From positions 7,094,242-7,158,241 of the forward strand of contig NW_022145611.1 in NCBI RefSeq assembly GCF_000002235.5: DNA of 64,000 nt, read 5' to 3'. Of the stretch, positions 54,139 to 64,000 are shown one piece after another. Below the pieces are notes generated by a model. That model searched no databases. It was not told the DNA's origin and saw only the letters and a program-made list of their open reading frames with translations. The position numbers and the translations under genes were made by a program. Numbering within the stretch: position 1 is the stretch's first letter; each line of letters starts with the position of its first letter. The DNA comes from Strongylocentrotus purpuratus. Lineage: Eukaryota > Echinodermata > Echinoidea > Camarodonta > Strongylocentrotidae.

Positions 54139-57100
54139 CTGCATGTAAGATATATACAAAAAGACAATATAGAACGTGTGCTAATGATAATAACATGAGG
54201 CTACTGCTAGAAGATAACACTGCTGCAAGAGACAAAGTTGAGTAAATATTAACATTGTATATCAATTTGAGGCGCGTTACGAAAACAAGATTCACACATA
54301 AGCTGCATAATCTCATCAAAGTTAAAACCATCATATAAACTGCACAACCTCATCAAAATCATAATCATGAAAACAAGCTTCACTAAATAAAAAAAATCTC
54401 AAAGTATCATCATCTTGTGATCTATCTTACTACAAGCAGGTTTTCAAAGAAATTTCACAGCATAGTTCAATTGTAATTTTAAAATGTTATTAACCTACTG
54501 ACAGATCATATTGATGATCAAATCAAAGTTGCAGAATTTGGGGATAAATAGCCAAAATTGGCAGTAGTAGATCAGGAAAAATTTGTGCGATAGGTTGGGC
54601 ATATCACCTAGATTAAGAGCTGATTTGGTCCTTCCCTAATAGAAAGGCGTATAATGCTTTATTCCATAATTTTTTAAGTATGATATTAATTCTGAAACTT
54701 TGATCATGAGATTCCACATCTAGTGTGTTTCCTAATTTATTTATTTTGAGTATTAATGTGAATATTCATTATAATGACAATAGAGGGTTCTTGTATAGCG
54801 CTTATGTCTGTCAGACTTAACACTCTTGGCGCTCCACAATTATTACCCTGGCTTTAGGACGGCTGCCATTATGGCACTCGTGCATTTCAAGGAATTAAAT
54901 CCCGTCAGGTACCCATTTACCTCACCTGGGTCGAGTGTGTCAAATGTAGATTAATGTCTGGCCGAAGGACATTAGTGCCGTAGCAGGAGCTATATAATCC
55001 ACAGTCCGTTGATATGTCTACTAAACCATGACACCACCAATATCAAGATATACAGTTAACAACTAATTTATTCATACTCTTACCAAGTTTTGTAATTTTT
55101 TTAGTATAAGAAAAATGTTGATTGTCCCGGTATTGTTTCTTGAGAATGTGATATATTCAACAAAGGCCCCAATTCACCCAGTCCACCTTGATTCTTGAGT
55201 AATAAAAAACACAAAAATCATCAAATTTACTAGGGTATGAATAATTTAGTATATATATATCTATAATATGGTCTTTTAAAATCTTACCCATAATGTTCAG
55301 TTTTAGTTTGTTTGCATCGGCGTACACAGATGGGGAAACACAGGATGAGGAGTAAGAGCAAAACAATACCCCAGAAAGCTCCGGCTACAATCGCTAGGGT
55401 CCTAGGCTCTGTGAAAATGAGAGTGAAAATTAAAGTAAAATGAAGGTAAAATGAAAGTAGAATGAAGGTAAAATGAAGGTAAAATGAAAGTAGAATGAAG
55501 GTAAAATGAAAGTAAAGTGAAGGTAAAATGAAGGTAAAATGGAAGTAAAACAAAAGTAAGACGGAAGTAAAATGAAGGTAAAATGGAAGTAAAACAAAAG
55601 TAAGACGGAAGTAAAAATGAAGGTAAAATGAATGTAAAGTGAAAGTAAATGATAGTATTTAGATTATGATGACGTAACAAGACGTACGTTGAAGTTGAAT
55701 CGTTGTAATGGTCCCATAGGGTTACTTGTACTAGACTATATTAGTACATCCCATGAACCTTCATATTTCATAGCTCTGCAAGTTTTGAAACTTTCTTTTG
55801 CATGTATAAATATTAAGCTAAGAACTGCAATTGGATGTTGGTGCTTCATTACTGGCACTATAGAGAGCCCATGTTAGGTTTCATTGATATAATGTAATTT
55901 GACATTGGCTCTGACAATGTCAATAAATTTGTGAATTCATCATTGTTTCATCAGTTTGATGACTCTGAAATACAGCCATCCCTACCATAGATTTCAATTT
56001 GTGTTATTGACAATGTTAATAATAATAATAATAATAAATGACAGTTGTACACTGTACAGCGCATACCACCGCTTATTCCCTATGCGCTTTGGAAGATGAG
56101 GAAAAGATTAAGAATCAAAATAATAAGAGAATATAATTCAAATCCGATACCAACTATACTTTAAACTTAAGGAAAACACTGCTCATGCACAAATTAGTTT
56201 CAGTTTTTTTTTCTCCAATTAATTGTTTTTTGTTCCATAAATCAGCTGCTGCTACCCTGACCCAGCGAGCTCCATATAAAAAGGATTAACTTTAAAAGCC
56301 TAATATCCATTTAGGTTAAGATGAAAACCAAGGAGTTTTTTTTTTCTTTCTATTTACTAGGTACAGAACTACAGAATCCAGATAGGATAGCTAATCTTCA
56401 TGTATGTGGTGGTTGAGATTTGAAAAGATGCTAGAGTTCCCACCATTCACTTTATCTTCCAATTCGCATCTTGTCCCGTAGTAGGTAAACTCTGAACATC
56501 TGTAAGTAAAAAAAAGATGAAGGGGTTACAGTTTGAGAATATTAACTTGACAATAAAGAGAAATAGTTTGTAGTGAGTTTTATGTTTATTTTTTCATAAC
56601 AGTACTAAATTATTTATTTGTTTATTCATTCATTCCTTATTTTTGGTTTAATTCTATGTTTATTTATTTGTGAAATTATTTATTGATTTATTTGTTAATT
56701 CATTCTTTCGTTCATTGATACATTTTGTTTTGGGTTCGAGAGGTTGGCTCCTTAAAGGGATAGTTGAGTTCTGTTGCAGAGGGCGCTACACAAAATATTT
56801 TTTTGGTGAGATAATGAAAAACAGAGTGTCAAATTTGAAAGAACATAATATTTAAATGACAAAATCATCTTGTTTGATTAAAATCGGTTCAGAGACGGCT
56901 GAAATATAACAATTTCTAATACTTGTGTACCACCACAAATATTAGATATTTTGAACAATTTGAAAAAACTGTTGAAAAAAAACACGAAATAACACCTTTT
57001 ACGTCGTATTCCAGCCAATGCCGATGTTGGTTTATTTGTTGGCATTTTCGTGTTGCTTATATTACGCACAACCAGCCGGATCATGTATTGTTATTTTTAA

Positions 57101-60100
57101 TTAAATAATTAATTACCGTCACCGTGTTTTTTTTTTTAAAGTGGAGCTGAATATTGGTATGCTCGTATTGGCTAAATTTTACACATTTTGAGGTCTAAAA
57201 TTACCTTCATAGCAATTTTAGGTTCTAAAAGGGCACTATAAATGTCATAGATAAGAATAAGAGCAATAACCATGCACTTTGAAGGCATTTGCGGTCTGAA
57301 AACAGAACTCAACTATCCCTTTAAATGTCTTTAAAACACTTGTAATCAGACAGTTTTGATCGATGTGACTTTCACCTCCCCTTCTTCAAAACTTTCTGCG
57401 AGCAACTTCATATTTTTTCAAAGCCTTGTTGGCAGATCACATATTGTTTTATTCAGATAATGGTAGGATGGATAGCTGGGCTTGTTGTAAAATCATGGAA
57501 TTTTCGTTCTGGTAATTTTACCCGGCATCCTCCCCACCCCTCCCCTTGGCATTTGAAATTGTTAAGCAATGCTCTTGGAGGGAGATACAATGAAAACCTC
57601 AAAGATATTTAACTTACATTTCTATTCAATTCAATTGGATTCAAAATTATTGAAATGGAATCCACAACTTTGGATAACTTACATGCACAACACCAATGGC
57701 TCCTTATTAGGTCTCACACAAAATCCTTCATTGAGACAGTAGCTGGGGTTGTCAGTACAGTAAGAGACACAGGTTTCGCCTTGGACCGTACAGTTCATTC
57801 CAGATGGACATGGTAACAAGTAACATGCGTCGATAGTGATCATTTCACCTGCAAACGTATTGAGAGAAGAGGTAACAATCTTGGAATGGTAAGAAGGCAG
57901 TGGAGATCATAGATGGGTATAGGGGGATGAAAACAAGAGGTTTTGAAACAGGTCTACAATTTACAGTCACTGAAAGGCATCCTTATTATTAACTGATCAA
58001 TTGTGGTGGTTTCGAAATGGTCTTTTAATTTTCTAATGTTCTTTTTAATTTCCATTTTTTTTAACCTCCCCCATCCGTTTCTCTCTGCCTCTCCCTTTAT
58101 CTGTCCTCTCGATATTCAAATCTAAGGCTATAACAAACTCTTAGGATGAAAATCCCAAACAAGGACAATTTAAACTATTGAAGGGCATTAACTTTGAGTA
58201 AAATGATAGGAATTAATGCCTTTCTGGCTCAACAGACAATATGTAACTAATGTTGTTCTGGAAGAGGACACGTACCAAAACGCACTTTTGACAATCTTCA
58301 AGACACAACCTCGGGCAAGGGTGTTTCACAAACATTCTAAGGCGATGTTGGACTTTAACATTATCAAGAGCCATTTGTAGCCTTATAATGAAATATATTC
58401 AAAAGCAAAAATTTAAGTATTTTAGACTTTTCATAAATTCCACATCAAGAAAATGAAATCTCCCATGATAAGAGAAAATATGAATGATTTGATTCAACGT
58501 TGTATGCCTTTTAAAATAACTTTTACAAAATATATTCAAAGATGCTAATGGCTTTCCATAATTGATAAGTCCAACTAGGATCTTTGTGAAACACTCCCCA
58601 GGAAATGCATTTTCTTACCATCATCATTGATCAGCTGGACCTCCTCGACACTAGCGCCAACGAGGCCTTCGTCTGTGAGTGAGGTGAGGAGGATCCGCGT
58701 CTCTTCTCGTTTGGAATCGGGCGTTGTCTCCTCTGAGAAACCGAGACTGAGCTGAATCTCGACGCCCCCTTCTTCTGACATTCTACATGACATACATGCA
58801 GGAGATTTGAGACGGAGAGGTTGAGAAAGAGATAGAGAGAGACAGAGACAAACAGAAAAATACACATATGGATAGAGAAATTGAAATCCTTATTGAAGAT
58901 CCTATCTAACTTTTTTAAATGGTTGTGAAAGTACTGTAATCAATTTGGCCAAAAGTTTAAGGAAAATGATCAGTGTTTGGTCAGTATTTAAAGCTTATCT
59001 GTACTAGTTTATAGGAGGGATTAGACCGCCCTGCAGGGTCACTGGACAGGTGGCTATCTAATCAACTTAGCTCTCAGTTAACATAAGAAAAAGAGGATCA
59101 TGGGGGACCAATGGTCACCGATTAGGCATCGTTTTCTATATAGAGGGAGCAAGTATCTACAAGTAGGACAGTGTGGCTTTAACATCTGACATAGTCTCGG
59201 AAGTAGAGGAATTGTTTTCCTTCAAATTTAAGGACTTATTTCCCTGAAAATCTATACAAAATATGAGAAACATAAATATTATTTTTTTTAAATTACAATG
59301 AAAAATGCCATTCACCTACGCTACAAAAGTACAAATAATTCAAAGTCATAGAATAATATCAAAATAAAAGGAGTAATTCGGCAAAAATTCCATACCATTA
59401 CCACCAATCATATTATCTTGCTTCTCTTCATTTGCATGATTGTGTTTTAAAAAACATTTATTGTAATTTCCTAAGTTGGATAGTACCCTTAATCTCTTTC
59501 AAGATTAGAAGAAATCCTCCTTGTTGCATTATTTTTTGCTATTGCATTCGTTGTTTCAAAAAAATCCCAGTATAATGCCATACCAACAAAATTGATAGCA
59601 TCTGAAACTTCATAACAGGCCGTTCATATAATCTCCAAAAAGATATTCTGCAATAGGGAATACTATACGGTCAAAGAATTATTTGAATTTGAACTTCAAA
59701 CATCAAACATTAAATAACTCGTACTAAGATGAAAAGGCTCTCTGAATATGTAAAATCTTTTTGACATCAAACTTGCCTAAAATCTGAATTTGGAAATTGC
59801 TGCTTATTTCTGAAATTTGTTGTGCCTCCATCCTACTAATTTGTTGTAAAAGGCACACAACAAGTTTACTCACGTAATATTGATGATGGTCGCGTCTAAG
59901 AAAGCAGGATCCATTCCAAAGGCTTCTTCAATCTGAAAACAGTCACAAATATTGGGCACAAAATAGCAAATTTATTTTTCTGTAAAAAAAAACGATCATG
60001 CGTTATTCAGATGAAGCATGTTTTTTTTTTAAATAAAAACATTTTGATTGTCGAGTCTAAGAAAGTTGGGTCCATTTAAAAGGGTTCTTGAATCTGAAAA

Positions 60101-63100
60101 CAGTCGAATAAAAACTCAATCACAAAATGGTGTAATTAATTATGTTCTAAAAAACGATGACATTTAGAAGGCATTTATTTTTGTTCACATTACTGCATGG
60201 CATGAATCTTATGATTTTTCAATAACTATTTTTCACAATCATAAGGTAGTATATTCTGTGTTCGAACATTTATTTTTCGAGCTAAATACAACGTCCATTG
60301 TAATCGTCTTTGATATTGAGTTGAAAAGGCATCATTAAGTATGTATTTCACCTTTGTTTGAATGGATTCATCTATCATTCGATAATGTTCAGAGTCTTTG
60401 TCCGCCAGGCTTTCCGAATATACAAGGCTGGGTAGCAGAATCTGCAATGAAAATCTATTTCTGGCTGTTGGAAGACCAAGAATATAAAAACATTATCAAG
60501 ATTGAAAAATTGAATGAAATGATGATTTAAAAAAAATATAGCTATACGTGTTGACTTGATGAAAAGGCCGACCCTTGTTTTAGAGTCTTGGTAATAAATA
60601 AATACAGAGCCTGTTTTCTTTCCGTAAAGTCTGCTGTACATGAAGGTTTATCAAGTTGACATAGAATTTATCTTTCTCATTCTCTTAATCTCTCTCTCTC
60701 TCTATCTCTCCTGTATGTCTCGCTATCTATCTGTCTACCCCTCCCCTAATTCTCTATCTCTCTCTCTCTGTTCATCTTTCAGTCTATAGACATCTTCACC
60801 AATTTATTTAAATTGATGTATGTGTTTCTCCAGAACCCCTGGTTACCAAACATGGAATTCACCTGCGAAGCATTATAAAACTGCATGGATAGCATCCATT
60901 TTACATATATTAGATGTCGCTATGTCGGGCAAAATGTGGCAGGCTTTTGAGTCATCAAGAACAACTTGTTCAAGAAGCATGCATTACATTAGTAAACAAG
61001 TCTGTGCACCTTGCATGCATTATATTAGTTGTCGCTAGGTCGACAAACCCACTGCAAGCTTTCAGAGTCTTCAAGAGCAACCATTGTTCAAGGATCGAGT
61101 ATGCATTTTTTATATAATCACCCTGCAGCATACATCATGTATCACTTTGTTGGGCACACCTATGGAAAAAATAAGCCCTTGCGTCGTCAACAGCATCAAT
61201 TGTTAAAGAAGTCAGCATGAAATTGGAAACAATAGGGACTTTTAGATTTGCGTGGACTGATACGTGTGACGTCCATTCAAGGCAGTGCATTAAAAGGACG
61301 TCGATCGTAGCAATCCCCATTGTCTTCGTGCGAATCTAAAAGCCCCTATTGTCGAAGTCAAGAACCCTGCAGGCCTACCTGGTAACAGAACAACCTGAAC
61401 CCTGAACGAGCAAGTCTCTTCATTGCCCGAAGGGTCACGCGCAGTGTACGTGACAGTCGTCCTTCCTTTGTCAAAGTTGTCGCCGGGTTGGCGGGAACCG
61501 ACCAAGCTCACATTGCCGGAGTTGTCCAGGGCTGATGGTACCAACCAAGAGATCCCGACGGACTGTTGGTCCGCATAGTGTAGGTAGCCTGTTCTAAGAT
61601 CTGGGCAGTCATGAATAACTGGGTCTTCGTCATCTGAAAAAAAACAAGACAAATCAAGATTTTTGTAACTAAATAACGCATTTGGGACGCATACACACAT
61701 ATCGATTTGGAGATGAGTGACTCATGTATATTTTCATTTTGTCCAAAAAATGAAAAACTCTTTTGGTATGACCAATGACTAATGGTGTTGATACTAGAAA
61801 GAATCGTCAGTCAATAGTAATATTGAATCATTTTTCTATTTTCGATGAAATAAATGAACAAAGGAATTGAGTCGCACGGGACAGACATCTCACAAATTCG
61901 CTAAGAATGGCATTTGGATTATACTAAATTTGGATTCCTTAGTTCTTCATTCAATTTCCTACCCTACGCTAACAATTTTCTACCCTGGTAACCATCAAAA
62001 CAGTCCATGACGTTGATGCCTTTGAACGTTACTTTCTTATGACATCAGTATTGTCGAAAAGAAGAACCGAACATTTTCCCGATATTACTTTTGTCCTGAC
62101 AATGTTATTTTGGAAGTTCCACTGACCCTTCCCTGGCTCACTCAGTTGGTTCGGAATTATTCACTTATTTTTCGCTAGAATACGAGGGATTCAGCACACA
62201 CACACAAAATAATTAACATAATATGACGAACATTTTTTTTTTGGGGGGGGGGGAGGGCAGACAGCGGCCGTTTTGGGGTCATTTCTCGAACCGCCTATTC
62301 TTTATTAATATTAACTCTTCCCGATTTACGATGCATACCAATGATAGTGACACTAAAGGAACATGTTGCGCGGTTGAAGGACTCATCTACGGCGGTGTAT
62401 ACGACTTCTGTGACGCCGACGTAGAAGACTGCGCCTGACTGATGCGACGACGTTAAAGTCACTGGTCCTCCACTGTCATCACGACCCAATGGAGCAAACC
62501 AGGCGATGGCGGTGAAACGTTGACCGTCGTCCGCAGGTCTGGTCACGTCATTGGGACAGAGCACAATAATTGGCGGTGTGTTGTCTAAAAATGAAATAAT
62601 AATGATGATTAATTACTCTTAAACGTGGATCATGACTTGTGAATCTTTCAAAAATAGATAAGCAAGTGGCGCACTGTTCATTATCACTCTCGCACAGCGC
62701 ACATGCGCCAATAATTAATTTTTATGCAAAGCAATTTTTTGCACTGTCTATTTTGCATCCACTTGTATGTACGATGCCACTCTAAAACGGTGCGTTAAAG
62801 ACTGCGCCAGTTGTTGACGCAGTTCTACGTCTGTAAAATGACGTATCGTGTGTACCAGGCATAATGGCCCGAATTCACAATGGAGGTTTGTCGACAAACC
62901 TTGGTTTTCGTGCGTCATTATGACGCGTTTCGACGCGTTTTTACAAACCAGGTTTGTAAAAAAAAACACGTCAAAACGCGTCATATGACGTACATAAACC
63001 TCGGTTTGTCGACAAACCTCCTTTGTGAATTCGGGCCAATGAGATTAGTGACCACGCTCCAATTTACCACTCGTAAAATAGTTTTATCCCACTTACATCG

Positions 63101-63388
63101 TCATAAAATAATTAAATTCAGTGTTTCTGTTTTACGATTATAACCCACCTCCTAATTTTTCGAAATAGATAACGCCATCTTGATGTTGAAGATCGTCGTA
63201 GGTTCGCGCGATGTTTTCGCTCAGACGACACTCTCCCGACGACGTATACTCGGCTGATCGACACACGAACCTCTCCTCGTCGAGGCACGCAGCCAGGCAC
63301 TCGGCGACGTCGGAAGCGGTGATGATCGCATCGTCGTTGCCGACCAAGGTGTGTTCGTCTATCTTCGTGAACAGGCCTAGCACGAAGG
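53505..63388 (-). CDS. PAN-HYR-HYR-SEA-EGF single-pass membrane protein, 3' part of gene
   Basis: Ten minus-strand exons have agreeing phases: 63388-63149, 62584-62339, 61633-61379, 60464-60352, 59932-59874, 58782-58619, 57848-57683, 56499-56451, 55406-55288 and 54138-53505 (stop TAA at 53507-53505). They give 681 residues, entering in phase 1, so the start and signal peptide lie beyond 64000. Domain order: PAN/Apple, two HYR (hyalin repeat) domains, SEA, a Cys-rich stretch with one EGF-like domain, a transmembrane helix and an acidic tail. Such proteins act at the cell surface in adhesion or recognition. I cannot name an orthologue and give no symbol. Exons for PAN and HYR are symmetric class 1-1, which favours domain shuffling. 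The gene is convergent with NUP133. Confidence 0.88.
54778..55035 (-). repeat. SINE, minus strand, in the HYR-gene intron
   Basis: On plus, TTGTATAGCGCTTA, ATTATTACCCTGGC, AGGTACCCATTTACCTCACC and CTACTAAACCATGACACCAC follow the module order of the other SINEs. The B box is degraded. Confidence 0.7.
55288..55406 (-). CDS. Transmembrane exon
   Basis: TLAIVAGAFWGIVLLLLLIL, then CFPICVRRCKQTKTEH. This is a single hydrophobic helix followed by a basic stop-transfer stretch, so type I topology. The acceptor is TTTTCACAGAG|CCTAGG. A long 10-bp minisatellite lies directly upstream of it. Confidence 0.9.
55425..55650. repeat. 10-bp minisatellite next to the TM exon
   Basis: Units of AAATGAAGGT and variants (AAATGAAAGT, AGATGAAGGT) repeat about 22 times. 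The array begins within about 20 bp of the transmembrane exon's acceptor. On the transcribed strand it reads as TTTCATTTTACC-like pyrimidine-rich sequence. Confidence 0.9.
56451..57848 (-). CDS. Cys-rich segment and EGF-like domain over two exons
   Basis: Exons 57848-57683 and 56499-56451. After DACYLLPCPSGMNC the EGF-like domain has six cysteines spaced C-x6-C-x5-C-x10-C-x1-C-x9-C, ending CSEFTYYGTRCE. The split in phase 2 falls between the fourth and fifth cysteines. The donor of the last part (AAA|GTGAAT) is a reasonable but not perfect site. Confidence 0.85.
56756..57320. mobile_element. TTAA-flanked MITE in the HYR-gene intron
   Basis: The left end AGGGATAGTTGAGTTCTGTT and right end AACAGAACTCAACTATCCCT are perfect inverted copies, with TTAA at 56752-56755 and 57321-57324. 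The GTTGAGTTCTG core also occurs in the ends of 51018-51402, so they are related. Confidence 0.88.
58316..58602. mobile_element. MITE, relative of 39980-40248
   Basis: The left end GGGTGTTTCACAAA and right end TTTGTGAAACACTCCCCAGG are inverted. Interior words such as GAGCCATTTGTAGCCTTA and GATGCTAATGGCTTTCCATA match the other copy. It ends about 17 bp from the SEA exon's donor. Confidence 0.85.
58619..60464 (-). CDS. SEA domain over three exons
   Basis: Exons 60464-60352, 59932-59874 and 58782-58619. The sequence runs FSLQILLPSLVYSESLADKD, a helix with HYRMIDESIQTK, IEEAFGMDPAFLDATIINIT, then EEGGVEIQLSLGFSEE. The L-x-Y-x-x-x-L-x-D-x-x-S start, the amphipathic helix and the G-V-E-I-Q-L strand are SEA features. 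The self-cleavage motif G-S-V-V-V is not present (GGVEI instead). The acceptor used (CCAACAG|CCAGAAAT, 60465/60464) is needed to keep phase with HYR 2. A second AG at 60442 would break it. Confidence 0.75.
58995..59185 (+). repeat. Dispersed repeat, copy of 39710-39895
   Basis: AGGAGGGATTAGACC, CATAAGAAAAAGAGGATCAT and GACCAATGGTCACCGATTAG are shared. It lies in the HYR-gene intron. Confidence 0.7.
60686..60775. repeat. TC-rich simple repeat
   Basis: Runs of CTCTCTCT and TATC in the intron between HYR 2 and SEA. Confidence 0.8.
61229..61352. mobile_element. Short MITE beside the HYR 2 exon
   Basis: The left ACAATAGGGACTTTTAGATT and right AATCTAAAAGCCCCTATTGT are inverted copies with one mismatch. 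It is 124 bp long and ends 27 bp from the exon's donor side at 61379. Confidence 0.75.
61379..61633 (-). CDS. HYR domain 2 exon
   Basis: It opens DDEDPVIHDCPD and has GRTTVTYTARDPSGNEETCS followed by FRVQVVLLP. The TARDPSGNEETC block is a near-consensus HYR motif. Donor CCAG|GTAGGC, phase 1-1. Confidence 0.92.
62339..62584 (-). CDS. HYR domain 1 exon
   Basis: It opens DNTPPIIVLCPNDVTRPADD and closes ATCSFSVTIIG. These are the proline-rich start, the two paired cysteines and the EVVYTAVDESFNRATC motif of hyalin repeats. It has an Ig-like fold, extracellular. Phase 1-1. Confidence 0.9.
62866..63036. mobile_element. MITE, GGCCCGAATTCACAA family
   Basis: The left GGCCCGAATTCACAATGGAG and right CTCCTTTGTGAATTCGGGCC are near-perfect inverted copies, continuing through GGTTTGTCGACAAACC, itself a palindrome. 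AAT flanks both sides. It shares ends with 27175-27385. Confidence 0.88.
63149..63388 (-). CDS. PAN/Apple domain exon
   Basis: The exon starts after CATCTTCCAG and ends GGAG|GTGGGT. It reads FTKIDEHTLVG and then VAECLAACLDEERFVCRSAE and SSGECRLSE, ending GVIYFEKLG. The cysteine spacing (C-x3-C-x7-C, then a later C) and the ...YFEKL end fit PAN/Apple domains, which bind proteins or sugars. Confidence 0.8.
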
Positions 63389-64000
63389 CTGGAAGATGAT
63401 GACGGAAGGTAGGGGAAAGATATTATTTGTTGATATTACAATCGTGTGAATAATGATGAATATGTGGAAAGAATGTGACAATTAAGGTTCACTAGCCTCT
63501 GCTGCTGCTGTCCCGTTGTTGCGGGTGTTTGTTTTGGGGGTTTTCAAAATAAGAATTTGGTTTTACAAATGTATTTATTTTGTTACACACCATATCTTAC
63601 ATTAAGGAACATTTGCCATAATGCCTGTCGTTATTGAATTATTGCTATTAAAATAAACATATTAATATTGCTTTGTTTTCCTCTTTTTGAAAATATACAT
63701 TTCCTTTTACATGCATTGGAACATAATTATATATATTCGAATTTACGGACACGATAAATATCTAATTTCACATATTGTGCTAAAGAATACATTATATTAA
63801 CGTATATGGTTAGATCGCAATGTTCATATCCATGATTTAATCACAGATATTTAGATTTTTCACCGCGCATTGGTTCATTTCTTTAGATAAAATCAAGAAG
63901 AGATTATTTAAAATTCATTTAAAACTTCGATGCTTTACGAAATAGCGTTCATGTCTTGGCACATTGCCACCCCTGGCGCTCCATTATTATGACCCGGCTT
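63389..64000. other. Intron of the HYR gene reaching the right edge
   Basis: AT-rich sequence with no exon seen. From about 63935 a partial minus-strand SINE begins (CCTGGCGCTCCATTATTATG) and is cut by the window end. The upstream exons and promoter of the HYR gene lie outside. Confidence 0.6.

Noticed and set aside
60352-60441. SEA exon starting at the nearer acceptor (60442/60441)
   Set aside because: Its phase does not fit the HYR 2 exon. The acceptor at 60465/60464 restores phase and adds the expected first strand.

Overview
The window looks like a deuterostome genome of echinoderm type, most likely a sea urchin. The signs are short phase-consistent exons in long introns, tRNA-headed SINEs, a HYR-domain membrane protein, and a foldback transposon built like the sea urchin TU elements. 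There is no bacterial or organellar signal. Everything here was read by eye without database searches, so family names rest on motifs, target-site duplications (TSDs) and terminal inverted repeats (TIRs). Layout: 1-14.4 kb is a graveyard of nested mobile elements. At 3.6-10.7 kb a minus-strand LINE has been split near the end of its reverse-transcriptase frame by a 5.0-kb foldback element (4172-9170). That element has a TIR of at least 27 bp and two inverted arrays, about 60 and 50 copies, of a 20-21 bp repeat. A 2.0-kb hAT element (5753-7763, perfect 16-bp TIR, 8-bp TSD) sits inside it and carries its own tandem arrays. Other elements are TA-flanked MITEs, a short hAT-like element carrying a relic of a C2H2 zinc finger, and a Helitron-like element (12351-13543) with tandem repeats rich in nuclear-receptor half-sites. 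At 14414-19051 lies a 4.6-kb hAT element, a larger relative of the short one, encoding a ZMYM1-like transposase. It is inserted in a palindromic element just upstream of the first recognisable exon of NUP133. From 19311 to 49945 (+ strand) runs the gene for nucleoporin Nup133, a scaffold subunit of the nuclear pore Y complex. I placed 32 coding exons whose phases agree throughout, giving about 1089 residues. Only the N-terminal extension (roughly 65-75 residues in the human protein) is not found. The introns hold MITEs, SINEs, a 183-bp satellite with an accidental 356-codon open frame, and seven tandem 123-bp copies of the 3' end of one exon with its splice donor. From 63388 down to 53505 (- strand), convergent with NUP133, is the 3' part of a single-pass membrane protein gene. 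Ten phase-consistent exons give PAN/Apple - HYR - HYR - SEA - EGF - transmembrane helix - acidic cytoplasmic tail of about 214 residues. Its 5' end lies beyond the right edge. The two genes have unrelated roles (nuclear pore versus cell surface) and share only the roughly 3.5-kb interval between their 3' ends.
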